From Halobacteriovoraceae bacterium (GTDB taxonomy: Bacteria; Bdellovibrionota; Bacteriovoracia; Bacteriovoracales; Bacteriovoracaceae), in NCBI GenBank assembly GCA_002711995.1, contig PASN01000014.1:372001-436000 (forward strand): a stretch of 64,000 nucleotides of DNA, in the 5' to 3' direction. Shown here in pieces: positions 36,121-44,682 of the stretch. Within the stretch, counting starts at the first letter, position 1. Every line of letters begins with the position of its first letter. The notes under the pieces are model-generated. The model did no database searches, had not been told where the DNA came from, and saw nothing but the letters and a program-made list of their open reading frames with translations. A program made the translations under genes and the position numbers.

Positions 36121-36244
36121 TCCGTACTGTTTTACTCGGTCGCCCTCTTAATTACTTACATTAATAATATCTAGGTTTTAAATCGTAATTATTGTCCTAT
36201 TATTTATAACAATAATGTGAATACTCACGGATTTGGAGGTTGTT

Positions 36245-37453
36245 ATGCTAAGGACATGGATTGTTCTGCCCTTTATGTTATTTTCCCTTTGTGCGCTGGC
36301 CGCGCCGGAAGGTCTAAGTAAAAGATTTGAATTTAAGCGCTCTGACGATGGAAGACTTGAAAGCGTGAGAATGAAGTTTGTTACTAAGAACTTTTCTATC
36401 GCTCCCTATATTAAGCAAATAAAAGAAGACATTAAGTCTGAAATTAAAAGAATGAGATCAAAGTCTCTTTACGGAAGTGAATTGGACGAGTTCCTGGCCC
36501 AATTAGAGAGTGAGCGTCCATTTGACAAAAATGCGAGTGAAAATGTTGGGGTTATAAGAGATGCCATTGAAAACCTTCCAAACATAAGAGTGGATGATTC
36601 TTTTGAAGCTGTTTTGTCCCAAGGTGTTTTGAAAAAGTTTGAGTGGGATCTAAAAGAAGCTCTTAAAATGTTGGATTTGGCCATCGTTGCCTATCCTAAC
36701 GACGCAAGATTCTTCTACAGAAAAAACGTTACCTACCAAGTGGTGACTAAAGCGCTTGAGTTTGCCAAGAAGAGATTCGACAGCGTTCCACTTCTTAACC
36801 TTGCCTCATTTGTGATTGTTCAAGTTCACGACATGGTGCTTGAGCAGAGAACTTTTCACCAAAACATGTTGTTGCACTATATCCAAAACTTCAAAGCAGA
36901 TGAGCTAGGACTTAGTAAAGAGGAAGTGGACATGATTCTATCTTCTATTTACGAGTCTAGAATTAGCGCTATGAACCTGCCTGAATCAAATGCTGCTGCA
37001 AGCAACTGGACAAGGTATGGAGTAAACAAGTTCTTTACTGTGCTAAGAAGCTGCAACACTAAAATTAGAAGAACTTCCAGAAAATACGACTCTGTAAATG
37101 AGAGATACAACTTTGCATTCGTAGAGGTTGTGGAAGAAGGAAATAGAGTTGTTAAAAACCTTCTTAACAACGGACATTCATTCTCTTCAAAGGCCTCCAC
37201 TGCCTATGACTACTCAAACCCTAACAAGGTGAGAAGATTTAGAGCTCTTTTAAATCTTGGCGAGCTAGGGCTTGGATTTCTTCCAATTCCAGGTTGGATC
37301 AAATCAAACGTGGAAAGCTTTATTGAGTCTTTCTATGTTGAGCAAAGACTCACTGAAGGCGCTCTTGTTGGATATTTTGAGTCTAATGGCGATATGAAAA
37401 TGGCCAAGAAGATCACTAACCAGATGAGCAACCCTTATCTAATTTTTAACTAA
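36245..37453 (+). CDS. hypothetical secreted helical protein
   Basis: 402-residue exported protein, not recognised. The signal peptide (MLRTWIVLPFMLFSLCALA) follows GGAGG 5 bases upstream, which fixes the ATG at 36245. The mature protein is mostly helical and charged, with one Cys (SCNTKIRR). A moderately hydrophobic glycine-rich stretch lies near the end (LGELGLGFLPIPGWIKS). It is followed by a terminator, so it is a single-gene unit. Confidence 0.68.
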   Translation: MLRTWIVLPFMLFSLCALAAPEGLSKRFEFKRSDDGRLESVRMKFVTKNFSIAPYIKQIKEDIKSEIKRMRSKSLYGSELDEFLAQLESERPFDKNASENVGVIRDAIENLPNIRVDDSFEAVLSQGVLKKFEWDLKEALKMLDLAIVAYPNDARFFYRKNVTYQVVTKALEFAKKRFDSVPLLNLASFVIVQVHDMVLEQRTFHQNMLLHYIQNFKADELGLSKEEVDMILSSIYESRISAMNLPESNAAASNWTRYGVNKFFTVLRSCNTKIRRTSRKYDSVNERYNFAFVEVVEEGNRVVKNLLNNGHSFSSKASTAYDYSNPNKVRRFRALLNLGELGLGFLPIPGWIKSNVESFIESFYVEQRLTEGALVGYFESNGDMKMAKKITNQMSNPYLIFN

Positions 37454-37466
37454 TCAAAGTCTAATA

Positions 37467-37489
37467 ACGTGGGGTCTTGCGCCCCGCGT
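37467..37489 (+). terminator. hairpin terminator
   Basis: ACGTGGGG/CCCCGCGT, an 8-bp GC-rich stem with one T-G pair and a 7-base loop, 14 bases after the secreted protein stop. The downstream gene must start after it. Confidence 0.65.
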
Positions 37490-37557
37490 GTCCACTTTAC
37501 AACCCAACATGCAGTCTTCAAAATTATACTTGGAATTTTTTTTCTAAGGAGAAGTTT

Positions 37558-38325
37558 ATGAAGGTGTTAATTGCGGTCTGCGCATTGGCGATGACCTCCA
37601 CAGTATTAGCGGAAACCAGGAAGGTCATTCAAAACTTCTATTTGGTTTCGGAGAAAATGTGGGCGGTTGAAGGACGCTTCTCATCAGAAAGCGGCACTGA
37701 GGACCTATCAAACGGCAACGAAATAGATGTGGACAATAAAGTCTTAAACGGCAAAGTTTTTCACGGCAACTATGGAAAGGTGCTTAACTTAGGTGGTGAG
37801 TTCAACTTCATTGATGCCGAGGGAGACGCAGATGGTGTCGGAGACCTTGAGTTCTTTGCGAGAGGCCGTCTTGAGTCATATCTATATGAGTTTCGTTATT
37901 TCTTCTCTCATGACGACAAGGAAACTGACAATGCCGTTTCTGGTGGAAATCACTTTTGGCTAAAGGCCGGAGTTTTTAAATATGGCTGGGGCTTTTTAGC
38001 AACATTTCAACCGGAGTACGACGCGGATGTGGCAAACTCCGACGATGTAAATGTCGGGCAACAGACTATTTTAGAAGGATTTTATGAGCACTTGACCGCC
38101 GATGACAACACGTTGGCCTTGGCCATTGGCTCGCATCACTTCAATAGAGGTGATCTTGACGATGATGACATTACTGAGGGGTTCTGGAGAGCTTATGCCA
38201 CCTTTCCTTTTGGAGGGTATGACTGGATATGAGAGTATAAACACACCACTTTGATCAATGACTCGGATGATGTGGATGACAGAAAGCGCTCAGAAATTAG
38301 CTTTGCTGTAAGGACTAGCTTCTAA
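37558..38325 (+). pseudogene. beta-barrel-like exported protein gene broken by an in-frame TGA
   Basis: The reading frame codes for 224 residues from ATG 37558 (AAGGAG upstream; signal peptide MKVLIAVCALAMTSTVLA) to a TGA at 38230-38232. It then continues in the same frame for 30 coherent codons to TAA at 38323. The protein has alternating aromatic strands and Asp-rich loops, as in an outer-membrane beta barrel. The part after the TGA ends SEISFAVRTSF, an amphipathic strand with a terminal Phe as BamA-recognised barrels have. The TGA follows ATA and would be TGG (Trp) by one base change. It is either a recent nonsense mutation, a readthrough site or a sequencing error. Confidence 0.75.
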
Positions 38326-38601
38326 CTAGTTTTTATCAATAGCGTTTTGGTTTAAGATTTCTCGTATTTCTTCCTGGTGAACCTTGGCCATATCCACGCA
38401 CTGGGTGAAAACGCTTTTATTTAATTCTGGTGCAAACTCGTTTTTGGAGTCCACACAACCTTTTAGATAGCTGCTTCTTGCAAGGTCTAGGACTGTCTGA
38501 GTGGTTATATTCCCATCGTTGACCTCATCCACAATAGAACGAGGTCTGGTTGAGCAGGAAACAAGTCCTAGGAGAAGAAAACTAACTATTAACTTGCACA
38601 C
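38326..38601 (-). CDS. small lipoprotein
   Basis: 91-residue lipoprotein with a good lipobox (LLLGLVSC, Cys16). The mature part is helical with two cysteines (KGCVDSKNEF and FTQCVDMAK). It starts at GTG, overlapping the end of the ccsA-like gene by 20 bases, so it is the third gene of that operon. A link to cytochrome c maturation is possible from position alone. The stop codon directly abuts the TAA of the convergent broken barrel gene. Confidence 0.7.
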   Translation of the reverse strand: MCKLIVSFLLLGLVSCSTRPRSIVDEVNDGNITTQTVLDLARSSYLKGCVDSKNEFAPELNKSVFTQCVDMAKVHQEEIREILNQNAIDKN

Positions 38602-40081
38602 TTTTAAGGCCCTTTAGTGAAACTCCACAAATGATCAGAATAATTGTTTGAACCATGAAGAAAGTACCAAGGAAAATGGCGCCACCCTCGCTGAACCCGT
38701 AAGAGTGAAGGCCTGTAGCTAAAATGTAGTTAACTCCAAACCATGCCATCATAACAGTCATAAAACCCGCTGCCGTAAGAATGACAAAGCGGTGAGTGTT
38801 GACCCAGTTGGTGTATTTCCCGTGAAGTACTGCCATATAGAATAACAATACAATTAAAGACCAGGTCTCTTTTGGATCCCAGCCCCAAAATCTTCCCCAA
38901 GAGTAGTCGGCCCAAACACCGCCAAGGATTATACCTGCGGCAAGTAAAACAACACCAACCTTTACGCTTGTTCCAATAAGCTGCTCATAGTATCTGTAGT
39001 CAGCCTTGGATAGCTTTCCTAGTTTATTTTTAACCAAAACAATATTGGCCAATATCCAGCTTAATGCCAAAGCGGCATAGCTGAGAATAATGGTTGTAAC
39101 GTGGGTGCTAAGCCAGAAATTGTCTCTTAGAACTGGAACTAGTGGGGAGATGCTTGGATCAAGCATATTGTTTGCAAACTTCATCATGAAAAGACAAAGC
39201 ACATTGTAACCAAGCCCGGCCAAAAGAAAGATTTTGTCTCTTTTAAAGATCATGACTATCAAGGCAATCACTAAGGCACCAAAGCCAGAAAACATTACAG
39301 TTTCGTACATGTTTGTAATTGGGGCCCGACCTGAGATTAAAACTCTCATGGTCATGCCGGCAATCTCAATTAGGATGGTAAAAATGCCAAAAAAGACACC
39401 TACCTTCGGTGATTTAAGAAGAACTGTAGCGAATATCCCAATAAGGGCCAAAAGCATGGCCACATCAAAAATATGACTCTTTACGTAGGTGAGTTCCATT
39501 AGGTAGTTATCACCTTCAAGCTCAATATATTTTTCTTTTTTATTTTTGAAGAAGTTCTTTATATCTGTTTTGTCTTTGGCCACGTCAGCAAGTCCGTGCC
39601 ATAGCGCCTTATTTTCAGCAAAAATAGGCACAGTCCAGGACTGGCCATTCTTAATCAGCTCGTAATTGTTTATTCGTGCCCAAACCTTATTCAGCTCTTT
39701 TTTAAGAGGGGAGGTTCTTTTGGTTTTCATTATTTGGGCCCTGATGAGCTCTTTATAATTCATGGCCTTTGATGATGGGATGAAGTTCGAGTTTTCATCC
39801 ATATCCATCAACTTTTTGGCCTCAATATGCTCTACCTTTATAGGAAGTTCAAAAGACTCACTTAGGCCTATTGAGCTTAATGAGAGCTTACAGAATGTTT
39901 CCAAGGAGCTCATGCCTTCAAATTTAGACTTTCCTGTAATGAATTTAATGGTCTCATTTGCATGGACTAGTAGAGGTTTTACTCTGCCGGCTGCTTGAAC
40001 TGGAAGGGATTCAAAGTCTTGGGTGCATACGTTTGCGGCTATGGATGTGCTGAAAAGCACAAGGATTATAATTCTAAGCAT
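38582..40081 (-). CDS. ccsA: CcsA/ResC cytochrome c assembly protein
   Basis: System II cytochrome c maturation protein that carries haem across the membrane and works with ResB. The 499-residue product has a signal sequence and a periplasmic region of about 190 residues, then eight or so helices. The haem-handling WWD motif is WADYSWGRFWGWDPKETWSL, flanked by conserved His in WLSTHVTTIILSYAAL, AVLHGKYTNW and ATGLHSYGF. Its ATG overlaps the resB stop as TAATG. The extra N-terminal periplasmic domain is longer than in minimal CcsA proteins. Confidence 0.92.
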   Translation of the reverse strand: MLRIIILVLFSTSIAANVCTQDFESLPVQAAGRVKPLLVHANETIKFITGKSKFEGMSSLETFCKLSLSSIGLSESFELPIKVEHIEAKKLMDMDENSNFIPSSKAMNYKELIRAQIMKTKRTSPLKKELNKVWARINNYELIKNGQSWTVPIFAENKALWHGLADVAKDKTDIKNFFKNKKEKYIELEGDNYLMELTYVKSHIFDVAMLLALIGIFATVLLKSPKVGVFFGIFTILIEIAGMTMRVLISGRAPITNMYETVMFSGFGALVIALIVMIFKRDKIFLLAGLGYNVLCLFMMKFANNMLDPSISPLVPVLRDNFWLSTHVTTIILSYAALALSWILANIVLVKNKLGKLSKADYRYYEQLIGTSVKVGVVLLAAGIILGGVWADYSWGRFWGWDPKETWSLIVLLFYMAVLHGKYTNWVNTHRFVILTAAGFMTVMMAWFGVNYILATGLHSYGFSEGGAIFLGTFFMVQTIILIICGVSLKGLKSVQVNS

Positions 40082-41748
40082 TAGCTTTTCTCCGATTGAG
40101 ATTCAATTGTGGATTCTTTTTCAAAAAACTTTCTTTTCTTTCTTCTTCTAAGGGCAAAGTGCCAGGTGCTCCCAAATACGAGCAGGATAGAGCCTAGGTA
40201 CTTAATTGGCCTGCCTGGGTCATAATTAACGCTAAATGCGCTACCGTACTCATTAGGTCCAACCTGGAAATAAGAAGACTGATAGAATGTAAAATCGTCA
40301 TACTTCAAAGGGTTGTTCATGAATACATGGTGGCTAGAAGCTGGCGTATTGGTTCTACCGTCAAGTAGAGACACAAAGCTTTCATAGCTTGCAGGATCAT
40401 TTGTGCCTGGGTTTTTATCCATTTTAAAGCGATCCAAAGTGATTTGGTAAGGAAGCTTTATTTCTCTACTTTTAATCTGAAATCTAACTTGTTTGTCACC
40501 ATTGGATAGAGCCAAAGGCTGATCACTTCTAACCCAATAGTCCTGGCCGTAAAAGTTGATCAAAACCGCTTTTATCCCACCCTCAATAATTTCGCCTTGA
40601 TCTTGAACTGGTCTTGAATAAGAAGGTACCTGGGCAGGATAAGCATTAGGTCTAAAAGAGTCCAGGGTAAGCTTAAAGTTCATCCACGGCAGCGAAACTG
40701 GTCTTTTGTCTGTGAATTCTCTGCCTAGCCAGCCCTTTCTTTTGTGAAAGAAAACAGTCTTATCCCCAAATAGAAAGAGATTAGGCTTTTTTTCAAATAA
40801 CTTCTTGCTGAAAACACGAAATGGGGTGTCCTGCCTTTTAGTAAGGTCATCATTAAGTGGCAGAGGGGAGAAGTCCGGAAAGAACTTCAGGTATTCTCCC
40901 TTGTGGGGGATAATCATGAATAAGTTATTGGTGGGAGTCTTCTTAATCTCATAGTTTTCTGACTCCGCAGTGTAGCAAATGTCTTCTTCCGTGTTCCAAA
41001 CAATAAAGCCTGATTCAGTTTTTTGCGTAAAACATGAGTAAAGTGTCTCAGGCATAAAATGAACACTTAATGGCCCAAGTTTCTGCATCGACTGGAAGTC
41101 ACTCTCAGGGTGCAGACTCATGATCATCTGCTCGGCCACATTTTCATTATAGATTGTGTAAACAGCTGAAGAAGCAGGAGTTCCTTGGGATGGCCTCCAC
41201 ACGGTGTTTAATTTGGAAAAAGGGAGGTACTTCTTTATCTGAAGCCCAGGCTCCTCATAGTTCATTTCATTTTCGAAGGCACCGTCCGGCAAGGTAAAGA
41301 TTTTCACTTCTCCATTGGGGTACCCAACCACAAATTGATCCTCTTGAACTCTAACGGTGTTTGATGGCTCTTTAGGCATTAGCTCCAACATTCCATCCAC
41401 ACCGGTGACATATGTTAAAAAGGACCCCGCAAAAAGAATAAGCAGACCAGCATGGAGAGTATAAAAGCCATAAAGCATCTTTTTGGCAGGGAGCCTGTTA
41501 AGAGTGGCAACTAGAATGCTTATAAACATGAAAAGCTGAAGTCCCATGAACCACCAGGACTTATACACGAGCTTGTTGGCAAATTCTCTGCCGTGATAGC
41601 TCTCCATAAATGTTCCATAGACAAGAGCGATCGCAAAAACCAATATTATGACAACTGCAAACTTCATCGAGCCTAGCGTGGATTCTAGTTTTTTATAGGC
41701 CTTGCCCAATGAAGTCAGGGGATTATTTAGTAAATTTAAGTTTTTCAT
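40081..41748 (-). CDS. resB: ResB-like cytochrome c biogenesis protein
   Basis: Partner of CcsA in system II cytochrome c maturation, 555 residues. Three N-terminal helices cover residues 30-125 (MKFAVVIILVFAIALVYGTF, SWWFMGLQLFMFISILVATL, FYTLHAGLLILFAGSFLTYV). A large periplasmic domain follows and a last helix near residue 530 (YLGSILLVFGSTWHFALRR). The C-terminal region has the ResB pattern YESFVSLLDG and HHVFMNNPLKYDDFTFYQSS. The start may be ATG 41748 or GTG 41766. Neither has a good ribosome binding site, and an inverted repeat spans the region. Confidence 0.88.
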   Translation of the reverse strand: MKNLNLLNNPLTSLGKAYKKLESTLGSMKFAVVIILVFAIALVYGTFMESYHGREFANKLVYKSWWFMGLQLFMFISILVATLNRLPAKKMLYGFYTLHAGLLILFAGSFLTYVTGVDGMLELMPKEPSNTVRVQEDQFVVGYPNGEVKIFTLPDGAFENEMNYEEPGLQIKKYLPFSKLNTVWRPSQGTPASSAVYTIYNENVAEQMIMSLHPESDFQSMQKLGPLSVHFMPETLYSCFTQKTESGFIVWNTEEDICYTAESENYEIKKTPTNNLFMIIPHKGEYLKFFPDFSPLPLNDDLTKRQDTPFRVFSKKLFEKKPNLFLFGDKTVFFHKRKGWLGREFTDKRPVSLPWMNFKLTLDSFRPNAYPAQVPSYSRPVQDQGEIIEGGIKAVLINFYGQDYWVRSDQPLALSNGDKQVRFQIKSREIKLPYQITLDRFKMDKNPGTNDPASYESFVSLLDGRTNTPASSHHVFMNNPLKYDDFTFYQSSYFQVGPNEYGSAFSVNYDPGRPIKYLGSILLVFGSTWHFALRRRKKRKFFEKESTIESQSEKS

Positions 41749-41769
41749 GTGGGGTAAAATTCCCACATG
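41746..41769 (-). repeat. inverted repeat over the resB start
   Basis: CATGTGGG and CCCACATG form perfect 8-bp arms with an 8-base loop (41754-41761). The ATG of resB lies in one arm and the alternative GTG in the other. In RNA this would hide the start region; in DNA it could be a protein site. Confidence 0.6.
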
Positions 41770-42177
41770 AGGTGCCCTTTTGCAATGATTTGGCTCACTT
41801 TTGGAAATAAAAAGAAGCCGTAATTTGGCCCCTGAAGACTCTTTGTTTAAGCTGCGGATATTCCTTGTGGTTGTTAGTTTTGTATTTAGTCGGTTTAATA
41901 AAACGAAACCTTTTTCTTAGGGATTGATCTTTCGTAAAGGTAGTTGCAATCGCATAAAGGAACTTTTTATCTCATGTCTTTTTACTATGTTTCTTCACTC
42001 AAAAACTCTAAAGAAGGTTTCCTTCACAACTGCATTTATCATGCTCGATTGACACTCATTATGCAGGGTTGAATAGGAGTATTTCCCTCTACAAAATTTA
42101 GGCCTGACTGGTAATGGCAAATATTGTTTGATTTCATTACCCGATAACATTACAATGTCATATAACAAAGGATCTCG
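41770..42177. other. 408-bp gap without a clear gene
   Basis: AT-rich region between divergent resB and the GNAT-like gene. It holds a good promoter at its right end, a TTGACA at 42049-42054 without a good partner, and a 32-codon ORF (41974-42072) preceded at too great a distance by AAAGGA. A minus-strand frame at 41995-42225 overlaps the next gene and looks like a shadow. No tRNA, terminator or known RNA motif was seen. Confidence 0.5.
42128..42156 (+). promoter_or_regulatory. sigma-70-type promoter
   Basis: TTGATT, a 17-base spacer and TACAAT, with the ATG 21 bases beyond the -10 box and AAAGGA between. The leader would be only about 15 bases. Confidence 0.55.
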
Positions 42178-42636
42178 ATGACTCCAGCTCAATACTTGGA
42201 ATTCAAAAAAAGCGAAAGCAATCAAGAAATTAAAGACATCTTCAACTTCAACGCGAAAGCATTTGCAGACTCGCCTGATTTAAACTGGTCAGAAGAAAAC
42301 ATCAAAAAAGAAATCAAAGAGGGGTGGAAACTCTACTCTGTGAATTACGATGATGACATTGTTGCGGCTTTGTTTATCAAGATGGATGACGGCACTCTTT
42401 TGACTAAGAACACTCCTATTAAGCTCATTTACCAAGGCAATGGCTTCTCACATAAAATTAAAGATTTTTATGAGCAAGTCGCTAAGGAAAATAACCTAAA
42501 GAAGATTATCAACTATTGTCCCTCAGACAACTTTAGAATGATCTCTTTAAACGAAGGCCATGACTATATAAAAACGGGGAAAACTCATGGCCCTGAGAAT
42601 GACATCCTTGAATGGGAAAAAAATTTAGATAATTGA
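42178..42636 (+). CDS. GNAT-like acetyltransferase fold protein
   Basis: 152-residue cytoplasmic protein. The pattern of strands and helices, with VAALFIKMDDGTLLTKNTP in the middle, a glycine turn IYQGNGFSHKIKDFYEQVA followed by a helix, and SLNEGHDYIKTGK near the end, fits a GNAT fold. The acetyl-CoA loop is only loosely conserved. It ends 31 bases before the histone-like gene on the same strand, with which it may be cotranscribed. Substrate unknown. Confidence 0.6.
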   Translation: MTPAQYLEFKKSESNQEIKDIFNFNAKAFADSPDLNWSEENIKKEIKEGWKLYSVNYDDDIVAALFIKMDDGTLLTKNTPIKLIYQGNGFSHKIKDFYEQVAKENNLKKIINYCPSDNFRMISLNEGHDYIKTGKTHGPENDILEWEKNLDN

Positions 42637-42667
42637 TATCGGCTAATTCATCTACTGGGAGGAAAAC

Positions 42668-43411
42668 ATGGCCAAGAAAAAAGCAACAAAAAAGAAAGCC
42701 ACTAAAAAGGCTGCAAAGAAGAAGGTGGCAAAGAAAGCCACCAAGAAAAAGGCTACAAAAAAGAAAGCGACTAAAAAGAAGGTTGCAAAAAAAGCTACAA
42801 AGAAAAAAGTAGCTAAAAAAGCAACTAAGAAGAAGGCCGCTAAGAAAAAAGTAGCGAAGAAGGCAACAAAGAAAAAAGTAGCGAAGAAGGCAACAAAGAA
42901 GAAAGCGGCTAAGAAAGCCACAAAAAAGAAGGCTACTAAGAAAAAGGCAGCTAAAAAGGCTACGAAAAAGAAAGTAGCTAAGAAGGCGACCAAGAAAAAA
43001 GCAGCTAAAAAGGCCACTAAAAAGAAGGCTACAAAGAAAAAAGCTGCAAAAAAGGCTACGAAAAAGAAAGTAGCTAAGAAGGCACCTAAGAAAAAAGTAG
43101 CTAAAAAAGCAACAAAGAAGAAAGTTGCAAAAAAGGCCACTAAGAAAAAAGCAGCCAAAAGAAAGCCTAATGCGGCATTCATGAAGGAGCTTACACCTTC
43201 AGCTGAGCTTGCGGAGATCGTGGGAAGCAAGCCATTGCCAAGAACACAAGTGGTAAAAAAGCTTTGGGAATACATTAAGAAGCATGACCTTCAAGATCCA
43301 AAGAATAAGAGAAACATCAATGCAGACGCTAAACTGAAGCCAGTTTTTGGGGGAAAGGGCACTGTGAGCATGTTCGAAATGACTAAACTTGTTTCTAAGC
43401 ACCTAAGCTAA
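42668..43411 (+). CDS. histone H1-like protein with C-terminal SWIB domain
   Basis: 247 residues in two parts. Residues 1-165 are almost only Lys, Ala, Thr and Val in repeats of the type KKATKKK and KKVAKKA, as in histone H1 tails and AlgP, and should bind and compact DNA. Residues 170-247 form a SWIB/MDM2 domain (LTPSAELAEIVGSKPLPRTQ, KKLWEYIKKHDLQDPKNKR, FEMTKLVSKHLS). This combination is best known from chlamydiae and some other bacteria. GGGAGG precedes the ATG. Similar lysine-rich tails occur on both topoisomerase subunits encoded at 27.7-31.3 kb. It ends at a terminator. Confidence 0.9.
   Translation: MAKKKATKKKATKKAAKKKVAKKATKKKATKKKATKKKVAKKATKKKVAKKATKKKAAKKKVAKKATKKKVAKKATKKKAAKKATKKKATKKKAAKKATKKKVAKKATKKKAAKKATKKKATKKKAAKKATKKKVAKKAPKKKVAKKATKKKVAKKATKKKAAKRKPNAAFMKELTPSAELAEIVGSKPLPRTQVVKKLWEYIKKHDLQDPKNKRNINADAKLKPVFGGKGTVSMFEMTKLVSKHLS
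42671..43162 (+). repeat. in-frame lysine/alanine-coding repeats
   Basis: Tandem degenerate units of 12-21 bases coding KKATKK, KKVAKK and KKAAKK fill the first two thirds of the gene. The codons for each unit vary (AAA/AAG, GCA/GCC/GCT), so protein sequence rather than DNA is conserved. Such tracts change length readily. Confidence 0.8.
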
Positions 43412-43419
43412 AAAGTTTT

Positions 43420-43445
43420 CAGGGTGCCTGTAATTAGGCGCCCTG
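43420..43445. terminator. hairpin between convergent genes
   Basis: CAGGGTGCCT/AGGCGCCCTG, a 10-bp stem with one T-G pair and a GTAATT loop, lies between the histone-like gene and the convergent secreted protein gene. Confidence 0.75.
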
Positions 43446-43446
43446 A

Positions 43447-44553
43447 TTATATCTCTTTCCAAGAATTCATAATCTTTTCGTATTTTTTAAGCACTGGCCC
43501 TGGGCTGGAATTTACTATTTTTGCCAGTTTAAAGTAATTATGGCAGCTAGGGGTGGGATTACCCTTAGGAAAGGTGTCTTCCGCACCAAGCCACTTGAGA
43601 CATTGAGCTGTGTAATAATCAAGGAACTCAGGGAAGTTAATTGCAATCTGCTTGGATATAACCAATGCCTTCTTTTTGTCATTGATTGCAAAAACCTTGT
43701 CTGGCAATGTGTTTAGCTCTTTAAACTCCCCAAGTAGTTTTTCTCTGAGCTGATGATCCGCCCCGAGCTTTTTGATGGCCTTGAAGCCTAGCTCCCAACT
43801 CTTGCTCGTAAGTTCTCCGGCATTTAAGATCTTTACTAAATGGTATTGAGATTTCTGATCTTCATTTAAGGCGTCCAGCTCCATAAGGATCTTATAAGCA
43901 AAAGTGAGTGGAAGTTCCTCCCTAAGCTTTTTAACAAACACCTTCAGGCAGTCAGGATGCAGTTCAGATTTAAGAGAGCTATTGGTCAAGAGTCTCTCTT
44001 TAATTAAATCGTAAGCAGGAGTTTTGTGGCAATAGAATTCACCAAATTCACTGATAGTCATAGGCCTTGCTAGATCCCAAATAGGCTTCGAGTGTCCAGA
44101 GCTTTCCTTGAATAAAATTTCAGCTAATTCAATGCCAAACTCTTTGCTTTGAAACTCTTTAAAGTATTCCTGAGCGGAATTTAGGCACATGGAATATTCC
44201 GCTTTAGACTTCAAACAAATCTTTGTTGCTTGGATTAGAACCTTATTTCTTTTTTTTATGTAAAACTCATCGTTCGCCAGCACTTCCCACTTAGATATCT
44301 CTTTGACTCTAGCTAAATGTTTTTGGTTAATGGACGATGAGGCCAGCAGGGAGTCGAGGTAGTTGTCCGCCATGGAAACGGTTATTTTTTTCCAAGGAGA
44401 CCCTCTAAGACTTGGTCTTATATCTTTTGCATGTTCAAAGAACTCCACAAAGTTTGAAGTGCCCTCTAAAGCTTCAAGGTCCTGCATGGTGTAGGGCGTG
44501 GCATTGGCGCTTAAAGCGGTCAAAATGAATATCAAAAATGAGTGTAAAAGCAT
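43447..44553 (-). CDS. hypothetical secreted helical protein
   Basis: Unrecognised exported protein of 368 residues. The ATG at 44553 with AGGGGG upstream begins a signal peptide (MLLHSFLIFILTALSANA). Longer frames would put 48 residues before it. The mature part is made of amphipathic helices of 30-40 residues that recall TPR- or HEAT-like solenoids (RVKEISKWEVLANDEFYIKK, LAEILFKESSGHSKPIWDLA), without a clear repeat consensus. It has about nine cysteines. It is divergent from putA. Confidence 0.65.
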   Translation of the reverse strand: MLLHSFLIFILTALSANATPYTMQDLEALEGTSNFVEFFEHAKDIRPSLRGSPWKKITVSMADNYLDSLLASSSINQKHLARVKEISKWEVLANDEFYIKKRNKVLIQATKICLKSKAEYSMCLNSAQEYFKEFQSKEFGIELAEILFKESSGHSKPIWDLARPMTISEFGEFYCHKTPAYDLIKERLLTNSSLKSELHPDCLKVFVKKLREELPLTFAYKILMELDALNEDQKSQYHLVKILNAGELTSKSWELGFKAIKKLGADHQLREKLLGEFKELNTLPDKVFAINDKKKALVISKQIAINFPEFLDYYTAQCLKWLGAEDTFPKGNPTPSCHNYFKLAKIVNSSPGPVLKKYEKIMNSWKEI

Positions 44554-44682
44554 GCAATCCCCCTTTTGAAGTGTAACCAGAGCGGTTTGGAGCGTCAAAT
44601 CATTAATGAAATCTGGTGGTTTTTGCTTTAAATAATTTCGCGCATGCTGTACAAACAAATAATAATGGAAGAGGTGAAATAT

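Noticed and set aside
37477-37557. N-terminal extension of the broken barrel gene.
   Set aside because: It starts inside a terminator hairpin, has no ribosome binding site, and the signal peptide starts at 37558 behind AAGGAG.
37558-38325. TGA read as selenocysteine or as Trp by an altered code.
   Set aside because: No hairpin of SECIS type follows the TGA, and many other genes here end at TGA, so a code change is excluded. A mutation or sequencing error is simpler.
41974-42072. A 32-codon plus-strand ORF in the 408-bp gap.
   Set aside because: The nearest AAAGGA is about 12 bases from the ATG, the peptide has no recognisable feature and no coupling to a neighbour.
42128-42156. A sigma-28 reading of CCCGATAA upstream of the GNAT-like gene.
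   Set aside because: The -10-like part is good but no TAAA lies 15 bases ahead; the overlapping TTGATT-N17-TACAAT is a better sigma-70 match.
42652-43275. A 207-codon minus-strand ORF full of Phe, Val and Ala that looks like a membrane protein.
   Set aside because: It is the reverse complement of the Lys/Ala repeats of the histone-like gene; AAA/AAG read backwards gives Phe and Leu. It has no ribosome binding site or homologous pattern.
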